From CAJCIW01 sp963833965 (GTDB taxonomy: Bacteria > Chlamydiota > Chlamydiia > Chlamydiales > Rhabdochlamydiaceae): a DNA stretch of 64,000 nucleotides. The notes under the pieces are model-generated. The model did not search any database and was not told where the DNA came from. It saw only the letters and a program-made list of their open reading frames with translations. Location of the stretch: the NCBI GenBank assembly GCA_963833965.1, contig CAWHZZ010000001.1:682001-746000 (forward strand). Reading direction: 5' to 3'. Positions 8,501 to 16,244 of this stretch are shown here, piece by piece (the first letter of the stretch is position 1; every line of letters starts with the position of its first letter). The position numbers and the translations under genes were made by a program.

Positions 8501-8859
8501 CAAAAGGCACCGCGCGGCCACAGATCATCCGCGCCCTTTTCAACAATCCCGATTGGATGTCAGACTTTTACGATCTCAAAGATCAATTTATCGGCAAAAC
8601 GGGTACCGCGGAGATTCTCTATAAGCAGGCCATCGATGCAGAATCGCTCGCAAAAATCCATAACCATATCTGGTTTGCCAGCGTCACCTTTCACGAAGAA
8701 GCGCATCAATCATGGCAAGACCCCGAGCTTGTCGTCGTCGTGTACCTGCGCTTCAGCGAGGCCGGCGGTAAAGAAGCCGCCCCGCTCGCTGCCGAAATGG
8801 TGAAGAAGTGGCGCGAGATTAAGGCGAAGCACGGAAAGAATGCTTACGTGGTGCCTTGA
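5536..8859 (+). CDS. Penicillin-binding protein 2, chlamydial long form
   Basis: An 1107-aa class B transpeptidase for peptidoglycan cross-linking at the inner membrane. Seen: one N-terminal membrane segment (about residues 12-30), the PBP dimerisation region with RGYAGKKTYEVNTKGN, and the three active-site motifs SVFK (S730-K733), SSN (817-819) and KTG (1021-1023). E. coli PBP2 has about 630 residues; the excess here is a charged, helix-rich insert of roughly 300 residues between about 380 and 690. C. trachomatis PBP CT682 is similarly long and also lies beside ompA/rpsB, which supports orthology. The ATG at 5536 is the only in-frame start near the AAGGAG at 5510-5515, giving an unusually long spacing of about 20 nt; an out-of-frame ATG at 5528 is better spaced. 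Confidence 0.92.
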   Translation: MDYTIPQKANRVLNIIILGLLLILVRVWYLSIIQHEEHAEKARRPMRRTIIEKVERATVRDRFNIPLALNKIQYNAAICYADIRQIPTARWKKNAEGRRVRIAVRSDYIKNLSELLASELQMDAQGIEDTIHGKASLFPHTPFILKEDLTEEEYYRLKMLEKDWAGIVTEKGSKRDYPLGKIGSDIIGYMGAISSKEYYSIAEELKALQDYLAKRESGEVAVLPKGFDNPLEVRERWKALQEKAYRINDLVGKAGVEGAFDSDLRGYAGKKTYEVNTKGNFLRELPGGRKGVSGQRLLLSVSSELQEFAEQLLAQNETVRESRNPEGTPNLSTPWIKGGAIVALDPKTGEVLTLASYPRIDPNDFIPSRIPEIREQKQARIRRWLENEAYIGEIWDGKRPLERERYDENTHSFYEESVELALDKYLETILPQNSDLFHAMQKITTVGQALLFQEALENLLLLSGQSQMKTLIEALYPAEPHIASRNPIPVEERRSVELALRQNSSERSTIDPILQSVKHNDDKLLIIDLCRLLADTEQFSPEIFESVSALSLAAYRILNQSFSIVQGHLQSHARAQFHKEDFQTWRNEHFKQYLKAKRKEEKEQKRYAKPYTDYLDQIEKQLFKKFWEENRLRLIHDFLLGSSEIREKVKTHADKLKGAIAALSTEKQLKFLQSMRSFEDLNFPLYGRYRSLRNTKGVQMGKHLAAAFYPLSGYGYGRSQAYRQSSPQGSVFKLVVAYQGLMERYRHLQEMHKDLLDINPLTLIDNIKWNSKPGSNDQVLGYTLDGQTITRLYKGGKLPRSHPNIGKIDIVGALEQSSNIYFSILAAECMKDPLNLVATCRDFSFGEKTGIELPGEIAGALPDDVTLNKTGLYSFAIGQHSLVVTPLQTAIMISTIANGGKVLKPKVIQVIAGKEPLREYRNPFEQALFPFKDQLASIGIHFPLFSATQSDSTSPYIWYSAPEIKRELPMPNLIRDPLIEGMNKVVSGAKGTARPQIIRALFNNPDWMSDFYDLKDQFIGKTGTAEILYKQAIDAESLAKIHNHIWFASVTFHEEAHQSWQDPELVVVVYLRFSEAGGKEAAPLAAEMVKKWREIKAKHGKNAYVVP

Positions 8860-9395
8860 AAAAGTTCCTTAAGAAAATTTGGATGAATATGAAATACGGG
8901 CCTTCCGGAATTGACTTGGTTGTATTCTTGCTCAAATTCCCGAATCATCCTGGCTGGAAATGACAAATTCTTCTCTTCCTCAGATTTTTCAACTTTCCTA
9001 AATTCAACTGTGCCGTCCTCCAAGAATACGGGAACAGATGAGCCTTCGGTATCGTAAAAATCCTTTCTCCAAATTACAGTTCCAATTCGGCATCGATTAA
9101 TGAGGACTTCCACTTCGGCAATAACAGCAATCACTCCTCTTTTTTCATCATCGATAGAAAAACTAAGAAGAGGAAAACACTCCGTGGCAGTGAAAAGATT
9201 TTCTTCAGAAAATTTCACAGTCCCAATTTTTTCAAATGATGAGACAATTTCTTTCATATGTTTGTCGCGATCAATTTCTGGAAAAATAGTCATAACGACA
9301 TCAAATTCTGAAATTCCGGTTAAGGGCCGAATGTCGGCAAATATGGAGTTAATGAAGAGAAAAGCGAATGTAAAAATTGAAAAAAAATGCCACAT
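8844..9395 (-). CDS. Hypothetical exported protein
   Basis: 183 aa from the ATG at 9395. This start is preferred to the one at 9488 because it gives a clean Sec signal peptide (WHFFSIFTFAFLFINSIFA, then DIRPL), has GAGGG about 9 nt upstream, and avoids overlap with the upstream decarboxylase gene. The mature part is a mixed alpha/beta domain with no motif that I recognise; a charged KSEEEKN stretch lies in the last third. It is convergent with PBP2, and the two 3' ends overlap by 16 bp. It lies 64 nt downstream of the UDP-glucuronate decarboxylase gene and may be the tail of the polysaccharide operon. Function unknown. Confidence 0.65.
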   Translation of the reverse strand: MWHFFSIFTFAFLFINSIFADIRPLTGISEFDVVMTIFPEIDRDKHMKEIVSSFEKIGTVKFSEENLFTATECFPLLSFSIDDEKRGVIAVIAEVEVLINRCRIGTVIWRKDFYDTEGSSVPVFLEDGTVEFRKVEKSEEEKNLSFPARMIREFEQEYNQVNSGRPVFHIHPNFLKELFQGTT

Positions 9396-9459
9396 AGACA
9401 ATCCCTCGGACTTTGGAGAGTTTAAGTTTAACTCCCCATGCACAATATGTCCAACAATT

Positions 9460-10413
9460 TTAAATTTTAGAAACGAGACAGCTTTCAAAGTACTCGATCG
9501 TCGCTCGGAGGCCTTCTCTGAGCTGAACTTTGGGCTCCCAACTCAGCGCTGATTTCGCTAACGCAATATCTGGCTTGCGCTGCTTGGGATCATCGCTGGG
9601 AAGCGGATGAAACACAAGCTTGGGTTTTTTGCCGGTGAGCTCGAAGACAAACTCTGCCAGCTGGAGCATCGTGAACTCCACAGGGTTGCCGAGGTTGACC
9701 GGACCTGTGAGCTCCTTGGGAGAGTTCATTAATAAGATAAGTCCGTCGATGAGGTCGTCGACGAAGCAGAAGGAGCGGGTTTGAGTGCCGTCGCCGTAGA
9801 TGGTGATCGGCTCATTCTTCAGGGCTTGCACGATGAAGTTGGAGACGACGCGCCCGTCGTTGGGATGCATGCGGGGGCCGTAGGTATTGAAAATGCGGGC
9901 GACTTTGATAGGCACGCCAAATTGGCGGTGGAAATCAAAGAAGAGCGTTTCGGCGCAGCGCTTTCCTTCGTCATAGCAAGAGCGAATGCCGATCGGGTTG
10001 ACGTTGCCCCAATACGATTCTTTTTGCGGGTGCTGGTGTGGATCGCCATAAACCTCGCTGGTGGAGGCTTGCAGAATGCGCGCGCCTTTGGATTGAGCAA
10101 GCTCGAGCATGTTCACTGCACCGTGAACATTAGTCTTGATCGTCTTAACGGGATCATATTGGTAATGAATGGGAGAAGCGGGGCACGCAAGATTGTAAAT
10201 GAGTTCGACATCGAGATCGATCGGGTTGCAGACATCGTGTTCGATCAGCTGGAAGGAAGGATGATTGAGAAAAGTCAGTATGTTTTCTTTGTTCCCCGTG
10301 AAAAAATTATCGAGGCAGAGAACGGAATGTCCCTGCTGCAATAATTTTTCGCAAAGATGGGAGCCTAAAAATCCCGCTCCGCCAGTGACGAGAGTTTTTT
10401 TGGGTAGAGTCAT
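9460..10413 (-). CDS. UDP-glucuronate decarboxylase (UDP-xylose synthase)
   Basis: A 317-aa extended short-chain dehydrogenase/reductase that would convert UDP-glucuronate to UDP-xylose in the cytoplasm. Seen: NAD-binding TGGAGFLGSHL at residues 11-21, DNFFTGNKENI, HDVCNPIDLDVELIYNLACPASP (the ACPASP block is typical of UXS rather than of 4-epimerases), catalytic YDEGK preceded by the IGIRSC segment, ARIFNTYGPRM, and SDDPKQRKPDI. It lies 29 nt downstream of the Wzc-like gene on the same strand, so the order wza-wzc-uxs forms an operon. Together with the UDP-glucuronate 4-epimerase across the divergent gap it suggests a surface glycan containing pentose and uronic acid. Confidence 0.93.
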   Translation of the reverse strand: MTLPKKTLVTGGAGFLGSHLCEKLLQQGHSVLCLDNFFTGNKENILTFLNHPSFQLIEHDVCNPIDLDVELIYNLACPASPIHYQYDPVKTIKTNVHGAVNMLELAQSKGARILQASTSEVYGDPHQHPQKESYWGNVNPIGIRSCYDEGKRCAETLFFDFHRQFGVPIKVARIFNTYGPRMHPNDGRVVSNFIVQALKNEPITIYGDGTQTRSFCFVDDLIDGLILLMNSPKELTGPVNLGNPVEFTMLQLAEFVFELTGKKPKLVFHPLPSDDPKQRKPDIALAKSALSWEPKVQLREGLRATIEYFESCLVSKI

Positions 10414-10442
10414 ATATTTTTTTAAGAAATATTATCTCACAA

Positions 10443-13094
10443 TTAACTAAACTCTTCCACATAAACAAAGGTCGTACATGGAGTCCCCTTCTTATTGGCC
10501 CAATCGACATAAACGAGAAGTTCATCTTTTCTCTCCTGTTGGGCAGTGACGATCGCCGCGTCGCAGAGGGCGAGGAAGGAATGGCCTTCCGCGCTGGCGG
10601 CATCGGCGCTGCTGAACAGAAGGATCAAATCATAATTTTGTTTCATGCGGGAAAGAAATCCTGAAAACTTTGGGCCGCCGATGAATTCTGCCGCATGCCG
10701 GGTGGTCCCACCGCTTGGGAGATGGTCGAACATCAATGTGCGCCTCAAAGGCAGGTCGAGTGCGGAATTGTTGAGATACTGCCAAAGCCCTGGCATATCA
10801 TCAGCGTGAACGACTTGATCAAAGACGCAGTCGATTGCAAGAACTTTGATCCCGCGCATCGAGAGCAGCTCCGCCAAAGAGAGAGTATATTTTGGATATT
10901 TTCCGCCGATGCAGGCTGCCACAGAGGCCCCAATTTTTTTCGGCTGTGCGAGGAGAAACTCGACGATGCGCCTCATCGTCTCCAAATCGCCCGATGGGAG
11001 TCCCTGGAGATGGGCGTGGCACTGCTGGGAAAAGGACCCGCTGACGGGAAAACCGGTAACTTTTAAATTCTCAGGGGTCGCAGGGAACCCCTTCAGCAAG
11101 GTTCTGCAAAAGAGATAGCCGTAATAGCCGAGTCCCGCAGCAACCCCGATGATCAGAGAAAGAAGTGGAATTTTTGGCCATGGGACCTTGACGGGAGGGA
11201 TGGCAACATCCAAGGGTTTGGAGTTGGCTTGAAAAATGTGCTGATTCAAATTTTTTGTCTCAGCGATCTGAGAAACTGCTTGGAGCATCATTGAGCCGAG
11301 CTCTTTTCTCATTTCGAGGAGTGCCTCGCGGCGCCATTTTTCGGGAAGCTCGCCCATGTTTTGGTTCAATTCTGTTAATTTCTCGGCGAGAAGTTCTTTT
11401 TCCGATTGCAAGAGGCCCGATGTTGTGCTGCGCAAAGAGCCGATCTTGTCGTCCAGCAATTTTGCTTTGAGCTTTTTAAGCTCGATGGTTTGAAGAAGGT
11501 ATTGCGATAGGAAATTCTTTTGCGTTTGCAGCGCTTCTTGCAAGCGGCTTTGCTCCCGTTCGCTGCGGTTATCGCTGTCTTTTAACTGCAAGGCGATCGC
11601 GCCCGCCTTTTGAATCAAATCCGCCGTGACGCTGTCGTGGAAAACTCCCCCTAAGCTGCTGATTTCAAAATCGGGCTGGAAAATCTGATCGCGTAAAAAC
11701 ACCAACTCCCTTAAATGCGCCTGTAAATTGTCCCGTTCGCGTGCGTACCCGCTTAATAGTTCTTGGGCTGTCTCCAGTTTGATCCCTGAAAAGTCACTCA
11801 CGTTTTGGAGATCGGCATTTTCTTCGAGAATTTTTTGCTTTTGAACGAGTTGGTTACGCAATTGCCTGATCCAAGGAATCGAGGCTAGAGAGATTTGTTT
11901 CATGAGCTGAGAAACGGCGCTCTTCGGGTCCTTGCAAAGCGAGGGCAAAGGGGGGATTTGCTCCTGTTTTTCCACACACTCGAGAAGAAGGTTTGCTTCG
12001 CGGATCTGATTTCCCACTTCCTCAACCTCCAAAGAATAGTAAATAGGTTCCTCTTGTTTTTTCTGTAGAGAACGAGAAGACAAACGGCGAAGCTCCAGGT
12101 CGACGTCGAACAGCCTGGACATGTAAATGTTTTTGGGTTGGGAGAGAATTTCGATCTCTTGCGCGACGCCAACGCACCCATTTTTATTCAGATTGTCTTT
12201 GAGATATCCCATATGGTCGACCAGTGCCTCGTCGTAATATTGAGTCAGCTCCTGCTGGCGTTGGCAGAGGTAGGTGAGCTGTGCTTGACAGGTCTCATCG
12301 TTCTCCCGCTTTAAATAGGTCTGATAACTTTTCATCAAATGGTTGATAAAATCGGCAGCCAAAAAGCGATTACGCGATGAGAATTCAAGTTTCAAGATGT
12401 TCTTGTCTTGCTTGATGGGAGCGATTTTCATTCTTTTGGCAATGGCAGTTGCGACATCGGGAAAAGGACGGAGGGTCAATAGGTACAATTTGCCCAATTT
12501 TGCCGCACTCGGCGCTTTTCGAACGGTCACCGCCCCCAAAGAAAAAGCTACGGGCTCTCCCAGTTTTTTTTCTCCGAGCGGGGTTTTATTCTCGTCCAAG
12601 ATCTGATAGCGCCCCCCTTCGGTCAATTGAAGAAACAGCTTCAAGGGCTTTTCACCGGAATAGGACACATTGCGGAAAACAAAAAGGTCCAAATCTGATG
12701 GAGTGCGTCTAAATAGCTCAAGTAAAAGATTATCGCGAGCCCGTTTGATAGCCCTTACGATTCTAAAATCAAGAGGGCAATCCGCTTGCAGGCCAAGAGC
12801 TTCAATCGCTCCTTTGAGCACCTCTTTCGACTGCATGATCGCCACTGTCGCTCCCTCCGAGGGAGGGGCGAACAGCTGCTGATAAGTCTCTTTTAAGCTC
12901 AGGCCGATTTCATTGGACTTTGCGCCTTGCTTGAATGTCGCTTCGGCAACAAACGTCGGCTCGCGAAGCAACAGCAACCCGAAACTGGCGATAGCGGCAA
13001 TGATCGCCACCTTTTTGATCTTGGAAAGATTTCTTCGAAAAAGGAACTTAATGTCGGAAAGAGTGATCACAGTCAATTCTTCTGCTATTTTCAT
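10443..13094 (-). CDS. Wzc/Wzz-like polysaccharide co-polymerase with a degenerate kinase domain
   Basis: An 883-aa inner-membrane protein. Seen: membrane segment 1 at about residues 28-44, a long periplasmic region with Wzz-type start and strong coiled coil (about 250-600), membrane segment 2 at about 643-663, and a C-terminal BY-kinase-like fold. In that fold the Walker A site is not recognisable (IGGKYPKYTLS at about 728-738), Walker A' reads VLAIDCVF instead of LLIDxD, and Walker B reads LILLFSS without Asp. No C-terminal tyrosine cluster is present. It is therefore probably a pseudokinase acting as a structural co-polymerase. The ATG overlaps the Wza-like gene by 4 nt, which links the pair. 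Confidence 0.85.
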   Translation of the reverse strand: MKIAEELTVITLSDIKFLFRRNLSKIKKVAIIAAIASFGLLLLREPTFVAEATFKQGAKSNEIGLSLKETYQQLFAPPSEGATVAIMQSKEVLKGAIEALGLQADCPLDFRIVRAIKRARDNLLLELFRRTPSDLDLFVFRNVSYSGEKPLKLFLQLTEGGRYQILDENKTPLGEKKLGEPVAFSLGAVTVRKAPSAAKLGKLYLLTLRPFPDVATAIAKRMKIAPIKQDKNILKLEFSSRNRFLAADFINHLMKSYQTYLKRENDETCQAQLTYLCQRQQELTQYYDEALVDHMGYLKDNLNKNGCVGVAQEIEILSQPKNIYMSRLFDVDLELRRLSSRSLQKKQEEPIYYSLEVEEVGNQIREANLLLECVEKQEQIPPLPSLCKDPKSAVSQLMKQISLASIPWIRQLRNQLVQKQKILEENADLQNVSDFSGIKLETAQELLSGYARERDNLQAHLRELVFLRDQIFQPDFEISSLGGVFHDSVTADLIQKAGAIALQLKDSDNRSEREQSRLQEALQTQKNFLSQYLLQTIELKKLKAKLLDDKIGSLRSTTSGLLQSEKELLAEKLTELNQNMGELPEKWRREALLEMRKELGSMMLQAVSQIAETKNLNQHIFQANSKPLDVAIPPVKVPWPKIPLLSLIIGVAAGLGYYGYLFCRTLLKGFPATPENLKVTGFPVSGSFSQQCHAHLQGLPSGDLETMRRIVEFLLAQPKKIGASVAACIGGKYPKYTLSLAELLSMRGIKVLAIDCVFDQVVHADDMPGLWQYLNNSALDLPLRRTLMFDHLPSGGTTRHAAEFIGGPKFSGFLSRMKQNYDLILLFSSADAASAEGHSFLALCDAAIVTAQQERKDELLVYVDWANKKGTPCTTFVYVEEFS

Positions 13095-14170
13095 GGGACG
13101 TTAATACCTACAGATTTGATTCCTTTCGTAATTAAATCAAGTGCGATGAAAGTCGGCAATAGATCGTTTACAAAACGGTTCCACTCGGAGAGTGGTCGCG
13201 CAGCCACGTAGACGATGTCCCCTGGAATAAGCAACATGCTATCGTTGGGCAAGCGGACGACGTGCTCCCAATGCAACGTGTAAATTTTCGGATGAAGGAT
13301 ATTGCCACGGATGACTTGAATGTAGGCGCGATCGCCGGAGGGCAAAATTCCGCCTGCCTCGCCGATCGCCTTTCGCAAAGTCATGAAGCCATCAGGTACA
13401 TCGACGACGCGCTCCTTGCAGACCTCACCTAGGACCATCAGCGTTGAAGCGGCCGGATCAGCGATGTAAACCTTGTCACCGCCGCGCATGACGATATTTT
13501 GCTGCATGTCCCCCTCTTTGATTAATTTATAGAGATCGACAGGAAGAAGAGCATTCTCACGCACGACGTAACTTTTAAAAAGATTGGCGTTGGGAGGAAC
13601 TTTGGCAATCGAAAGCGCTTCAAAAAGTCGCAGACGCCCATCGACAGGAATGTTAGGGACCTGCACATGCCCTGCCAATTCCACTTTTCGTAAAATGCGG
13701 TCTTTATAAGCGATATAAACGCTGACATCTTTGATCTGCTGGCGGTAAAGGGCGTCGATTTTTTCTTGCGCCTGGCGCAATGTCAGCCCTTCCACTTCCA
13801 CCGGCTCTAAATCGGGAAGGTAAATTTTTCCATCGACCACGCGATAGCCGATGAATTGACCGATCCTTTGGACAGATTCAACAAGGTCGGACCTGCTGGG
13901 GTGATAAACAGCGATCTGCAGGACATCGCCATTGTTGATCACATCCTCATACTCCTCTAAAAGCTCCGGCGAAAGCTCCTCAAAATCTTTCCCCTCCATC
14001 GACAAGATCGAAAGCTTGCCTTCTCGAATCCGGTAAGAATCCATCACAAACTCATCGGCGCCGAGCACATCGCTGCCGCGATAAGGTGGATTCGTGCATG
14101 ACGAGACAAGCAGCAAGAGTAAAGCGATTTTTAGTAGAGGCTTCAAAATCTGGGAAATGTTAATGTGCAT
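13091..14170 (-). CDS. Wza-like polysaccharide export outer-membrane lipoprotein
   Basis: A 359-aa protein with a lipoprotein signal peptide (hydrophobic ALLLLLVSSC, lipobox LVSSC, Cys near residue 25), so it should be anchored in the outer membrane. It then has a Poly_export domain (GDVLQIAVYHPSRSDL, with the GKIYLPDLEPVEVEGLT motif) and SLBB-type repeats (VELAGHVQVPNIPVDG; VLGEVCKERVVDVPDG). The C-terminal PLSEWNRFVNDLLPTF helix matches the amphipathic Wza helix position. Wza proteins form the export channel for capsule or exopolysaccharide. It is the first gene of the wza-wzc-uxs operon and is divergent from the epimerase gene, only 36 bp away. Confidence 0.9.
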   Translation of the reverse strand: MHINISQILKPLLKIALLLLLVSSCTNPPYRGSDVLGADEFVMDSYRIREGKLSILSMEGKDFEELSPELLEEYEDVINNGDVLQIAVYHPSRSDLVESVQRIGQFIGYRVVDGKIYLPDLEPVEVEGLTLRQAQEKIDALYRQQIKDVSVYIAYKDRILRKVELAGHVQVPNIPVDGRLRLFEALSIAKVPPNANLFKSYVVRENALLPVDLYKLIKEGDMQQNIVMRGGDKVYIADPAASTLMVLGEVCKERVVDVPDGFMTLRKAIGEAGGILPSGDRAYIQVIRGNILHPKIYTLHWEHVVRLPNDSMLLIPGDIVYVAARPLSEWNRFVNDLLPTFIALDLITKGIKSVGINVP

Positions 14171-14206
14171 GCGTGTATTTTTTAAGTCACTGCAATTGAA
14201 GTCAAC

Positions 14207-15166
14207 GTGAAACGCATCTTTATTTCAGGAATCGCCGGCTTCATCGGGTTTCACGCGGCCCGCGCGCTGAAAGCACGCGGCGATGCCGTCTTCGGCTGTG
14301 ACAATTTCAACGCCTATTATGATCCTTCACTCAAGCAAGCTCGCGCAAAACTTCTCGAAGAGATGCAAATTCCCGTTATCGAATCTGATGTGATCGATCA
14401 AGTTCGTCTCAAAGAGCAAATCCAAAACCACTCCATCACGCATTTTCTCCACCTCGCCGCGCAAGCAGGTGTCCGCCATTCGCTGAAATCCCCTGAAAGT
14501 TATGTCCACAGCAATTTGAATGGCTTTGTGCAGGTGTTAGAGGCCTTGCGCCAATTTCCAGAGGTCAAGCTCATTTACGCATCCTCCTCATCGGTCTACG
14601 GGATGAATGTCAAGGTTCCCTTCGCGGAAACCGACACCGTGGAAAAGCCCGCCAGTTTTTATGGTGCGACGAAGCGCTGCAACGAAGTGATCGCAAGCTC
14701 CTATCATCACGTGCATGGCATTCACTGCACCGGCCTTCGTTTTTTTACCGTTTACGGTCCCTGGGGACGGCCAGACATGGCGTATTTTTCTTTTTCAAAA
14801 GACATCCTCAACCAGAAAACCCTTTCTGTTTATGGCGAAGGCAAACTGATGCGCGATTTTACTTACATCGACGACATCATCCACGGCACCCTCGCTGCCA
14901 TCGACCTTGGCTCCCAACATGAAATTTTCAATCTGGGAAATTGCTCTCCCGTCAGCGTCTTGGAATTGATTTCCCTTTTAGAAGAATGCCTCGGGAAGAA
15001 AGCTTCTCTCTCGATGCATCCGATGCCGCCAGGAGATGTCCCGATCACCTACGCGGACATTTCCAAAAGCCAAAAAATTCTCGGATACCAGCCGAAAACA
15101 CCTTTGCGCGAAGGCCTCAAGAAATTTACCGAATGGTTTACTGATTATCACCAAATAGCGCTGTAG
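14207..15166 (+). CDS. UDP-glucuronate 4-epimerase-like SDR
   Basis: A 319-aa NAD-dependent epimerase. Seen: GIAGFIGFHAARALKARG at the N terminus (GxxGxxG), CDNFNAYYDPSLKQAR, LAAQAGVRHSLKSPESY, the catalytic SSSSVYG and YGATK, FFTVYGPWGRPDMA, and FTYIDDI. NAYYDxxLK and AQAGVR are typical of the CapI/LpsL UDP-glucuronate 4-epimerase group, which makes UDP-galacturonate; related UDP-glucose or GlcNAc epimerases are less likely. The start is GTG at 14207 with no clear ribosome-binding site. The gene is divergent from wza and convergent with the sialidase gene (overlap 29 bp). Confidence 0.9.
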   Translation: MKRIFISGIAGFIGFHAARALKARGDAVFGCDNFNAYYDPSLKQARAKLLEEMQIPVIESDVIDQVRLKEQIQNHSITHFLHLAAQAGVRHSLKSPESYVHSNLNGFVQVLEALRQFPEVKLIYASSSSVYGMNVKVPFAETDTVEKPASFYGATKRCNEVIASSYHHVHGIHCTGLRFFTVYGPWGRPDMAYFSFSKDILNQKTLSVYGEGKLMRDFTYIDDIIHGTLAAIDLGSQHEIFNLGNCSPVSVLELISLLEECLGKKASLSMHPMPPGDVPITYADISKSQKILGYQPKTPLREGLKKFTEWFTDYHQIAL

Positions 15167-16244
15167 GCTCAATTGCGACATGCTTGATCCTGCGCTGGCC
15201 CGACGCGATCTCATAGGCATACACGACGTGGACAATCCCATCCTGCGAAACAATCGCCGCAGGAAACTCTCCCGTTTTCTCTTCCAAATCGCATTTTTTC
15301 TCCCAATTCTTTCCTCCATCGACAGAAATTGCGACAGAAAGAGGGAAACGGTCCACTGCAGAATGATTATAAAATAAGATCAGCCGCCCGTCTCCAAGAT
15401 CAGCGACGTCGAAAGCGGAATCAGGATTGGGCAATGCCGTCCTTTCCAACGCGCTCCACGTCAAGCCTTGGTCCACTGAGCGGGAAGTCCAAATGCACCC
15501 CTCAGTTCCCCCTAGCCTCCGCGCCCGATCGCGGCAGAGAATTCGCAAATGGCCTTCTTCATCGAAAAATAAGGCAGGCTCGATCGCCCCAAACGGCTGG
15601 CCTGGAATTGTCAGCGGCCCTCGCTTCTGCCAAGTATGTCCTTTGTCTCGCGTCACATCGAACCAAACGGCAGCTGTCGGATATTTTCCTTCCGGATGGC
15701 CCGACTGCAAAGAAGAAGGACAGAGCAATGCTCCATCAGCAAGAAGGAGTGGTTTGTTTTTCGCTGGGCCGATAATTCCAGCTGGCAAAACCACCGCTTC
15801 GCTCCAACTTATTCCCCCATCGAAAGAGCGTTTGAGAAAGGCGGCCGCCGCCCAAGGCGCTTTGCCGACGCGATAAAAAAGGAGCAGTTCGTCGAGTTCC
15901 ACCAAAACAGGATTCCAAACAACGCTCTCATTTTCATAGTGAATGCATTCAGGTTCACTCCAATTTATCTCAACACATTCCGCTTTCCAAATTCCCGTGT
16001 TGGCTTCAAAATCCAAGTTGGACTTCCCCTCGCCAAAACCTGCTTTCCATACTACTAGAATCCTCCCATCAGATGTTTGAACTAGCGAGGAACTGTGGCA
16101 ATCGTATTTTTCCCAAGCAGGTGAAATCAATTGCTCGGAAAGGATAATCTCTTCGCGTAGACACTGCCCGGCGCATAAAAAAACAGTTGCAGAATTTAAA
16201 AAAATCCACGAGGTTGAGAGTATGTATTTCCGGAAAATCTTCAT
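15138..16244 (-). CDS. Secreted sialidase-like (BNR/Asp-box) protein
   Basis: 368 aa from the ATG at 16244, chosen because AGGAG lies 4 nt upstream and the N terminus MKIFRKYILS...FLCAGQC is signal-peptide-like. An upstream ATG at 16268 would add 8 residues. At least four Asp-box motifs are visible (SFDGGISWSE, TRDKGHTWQK, SVDQGLTWSA, SVDGGKNWEK), spaced as in a six-bladed sialidase propeller; EPALFFDEEGHLRILCRDRAR resembles the blade with an active-site Arg. The family includes sialidases and other glycan hydrolases, so the substrate is unsure. Its start overlaps the divergent PagL-like start by 23 bp. A host- or self-glycan-trimming role fits its place beside the polysaccharide genes. Confidence 0.8.
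   Translation of the reverse strand: MKIFRKYILSTSWIFLNSATVFLCAGQCLREEIILSEQLISPAWEKYDCHSSSLVQTSDGRILVVWKAGFGEGKSNLDFEANTGIWKAECVEINWSEPECIHYENESVVWNPVLVELDELLLFYRVGKAPWAAAAFLKRSFDGGISWSEAVVLPAGIIGPAKNKPLLLADGALLCPSSLQSGHPEGKYPTAAVWFDVTRDKGHTWQKRGPLTIPGQPFGAIEPALFFDEEGHLRILCRDRARRLGGTEGCIWTSRSVDQGLTWSALERTALPNPDSAFDVADLGDGRLILFYNHSAVDRFPLSVAISVDGGKNWEKKCDLEEKTGEFPAAIVSQDGIVHVVYAYEIASGQRRIKHVAIEPTALFGDNQ

Noticed and set aside
9100..10344. Long plus-strand frames opposite the decarboxylase gene
   Set aside because: They are shadows of a well-conserved minus-strand gene and show no recognisable domains.
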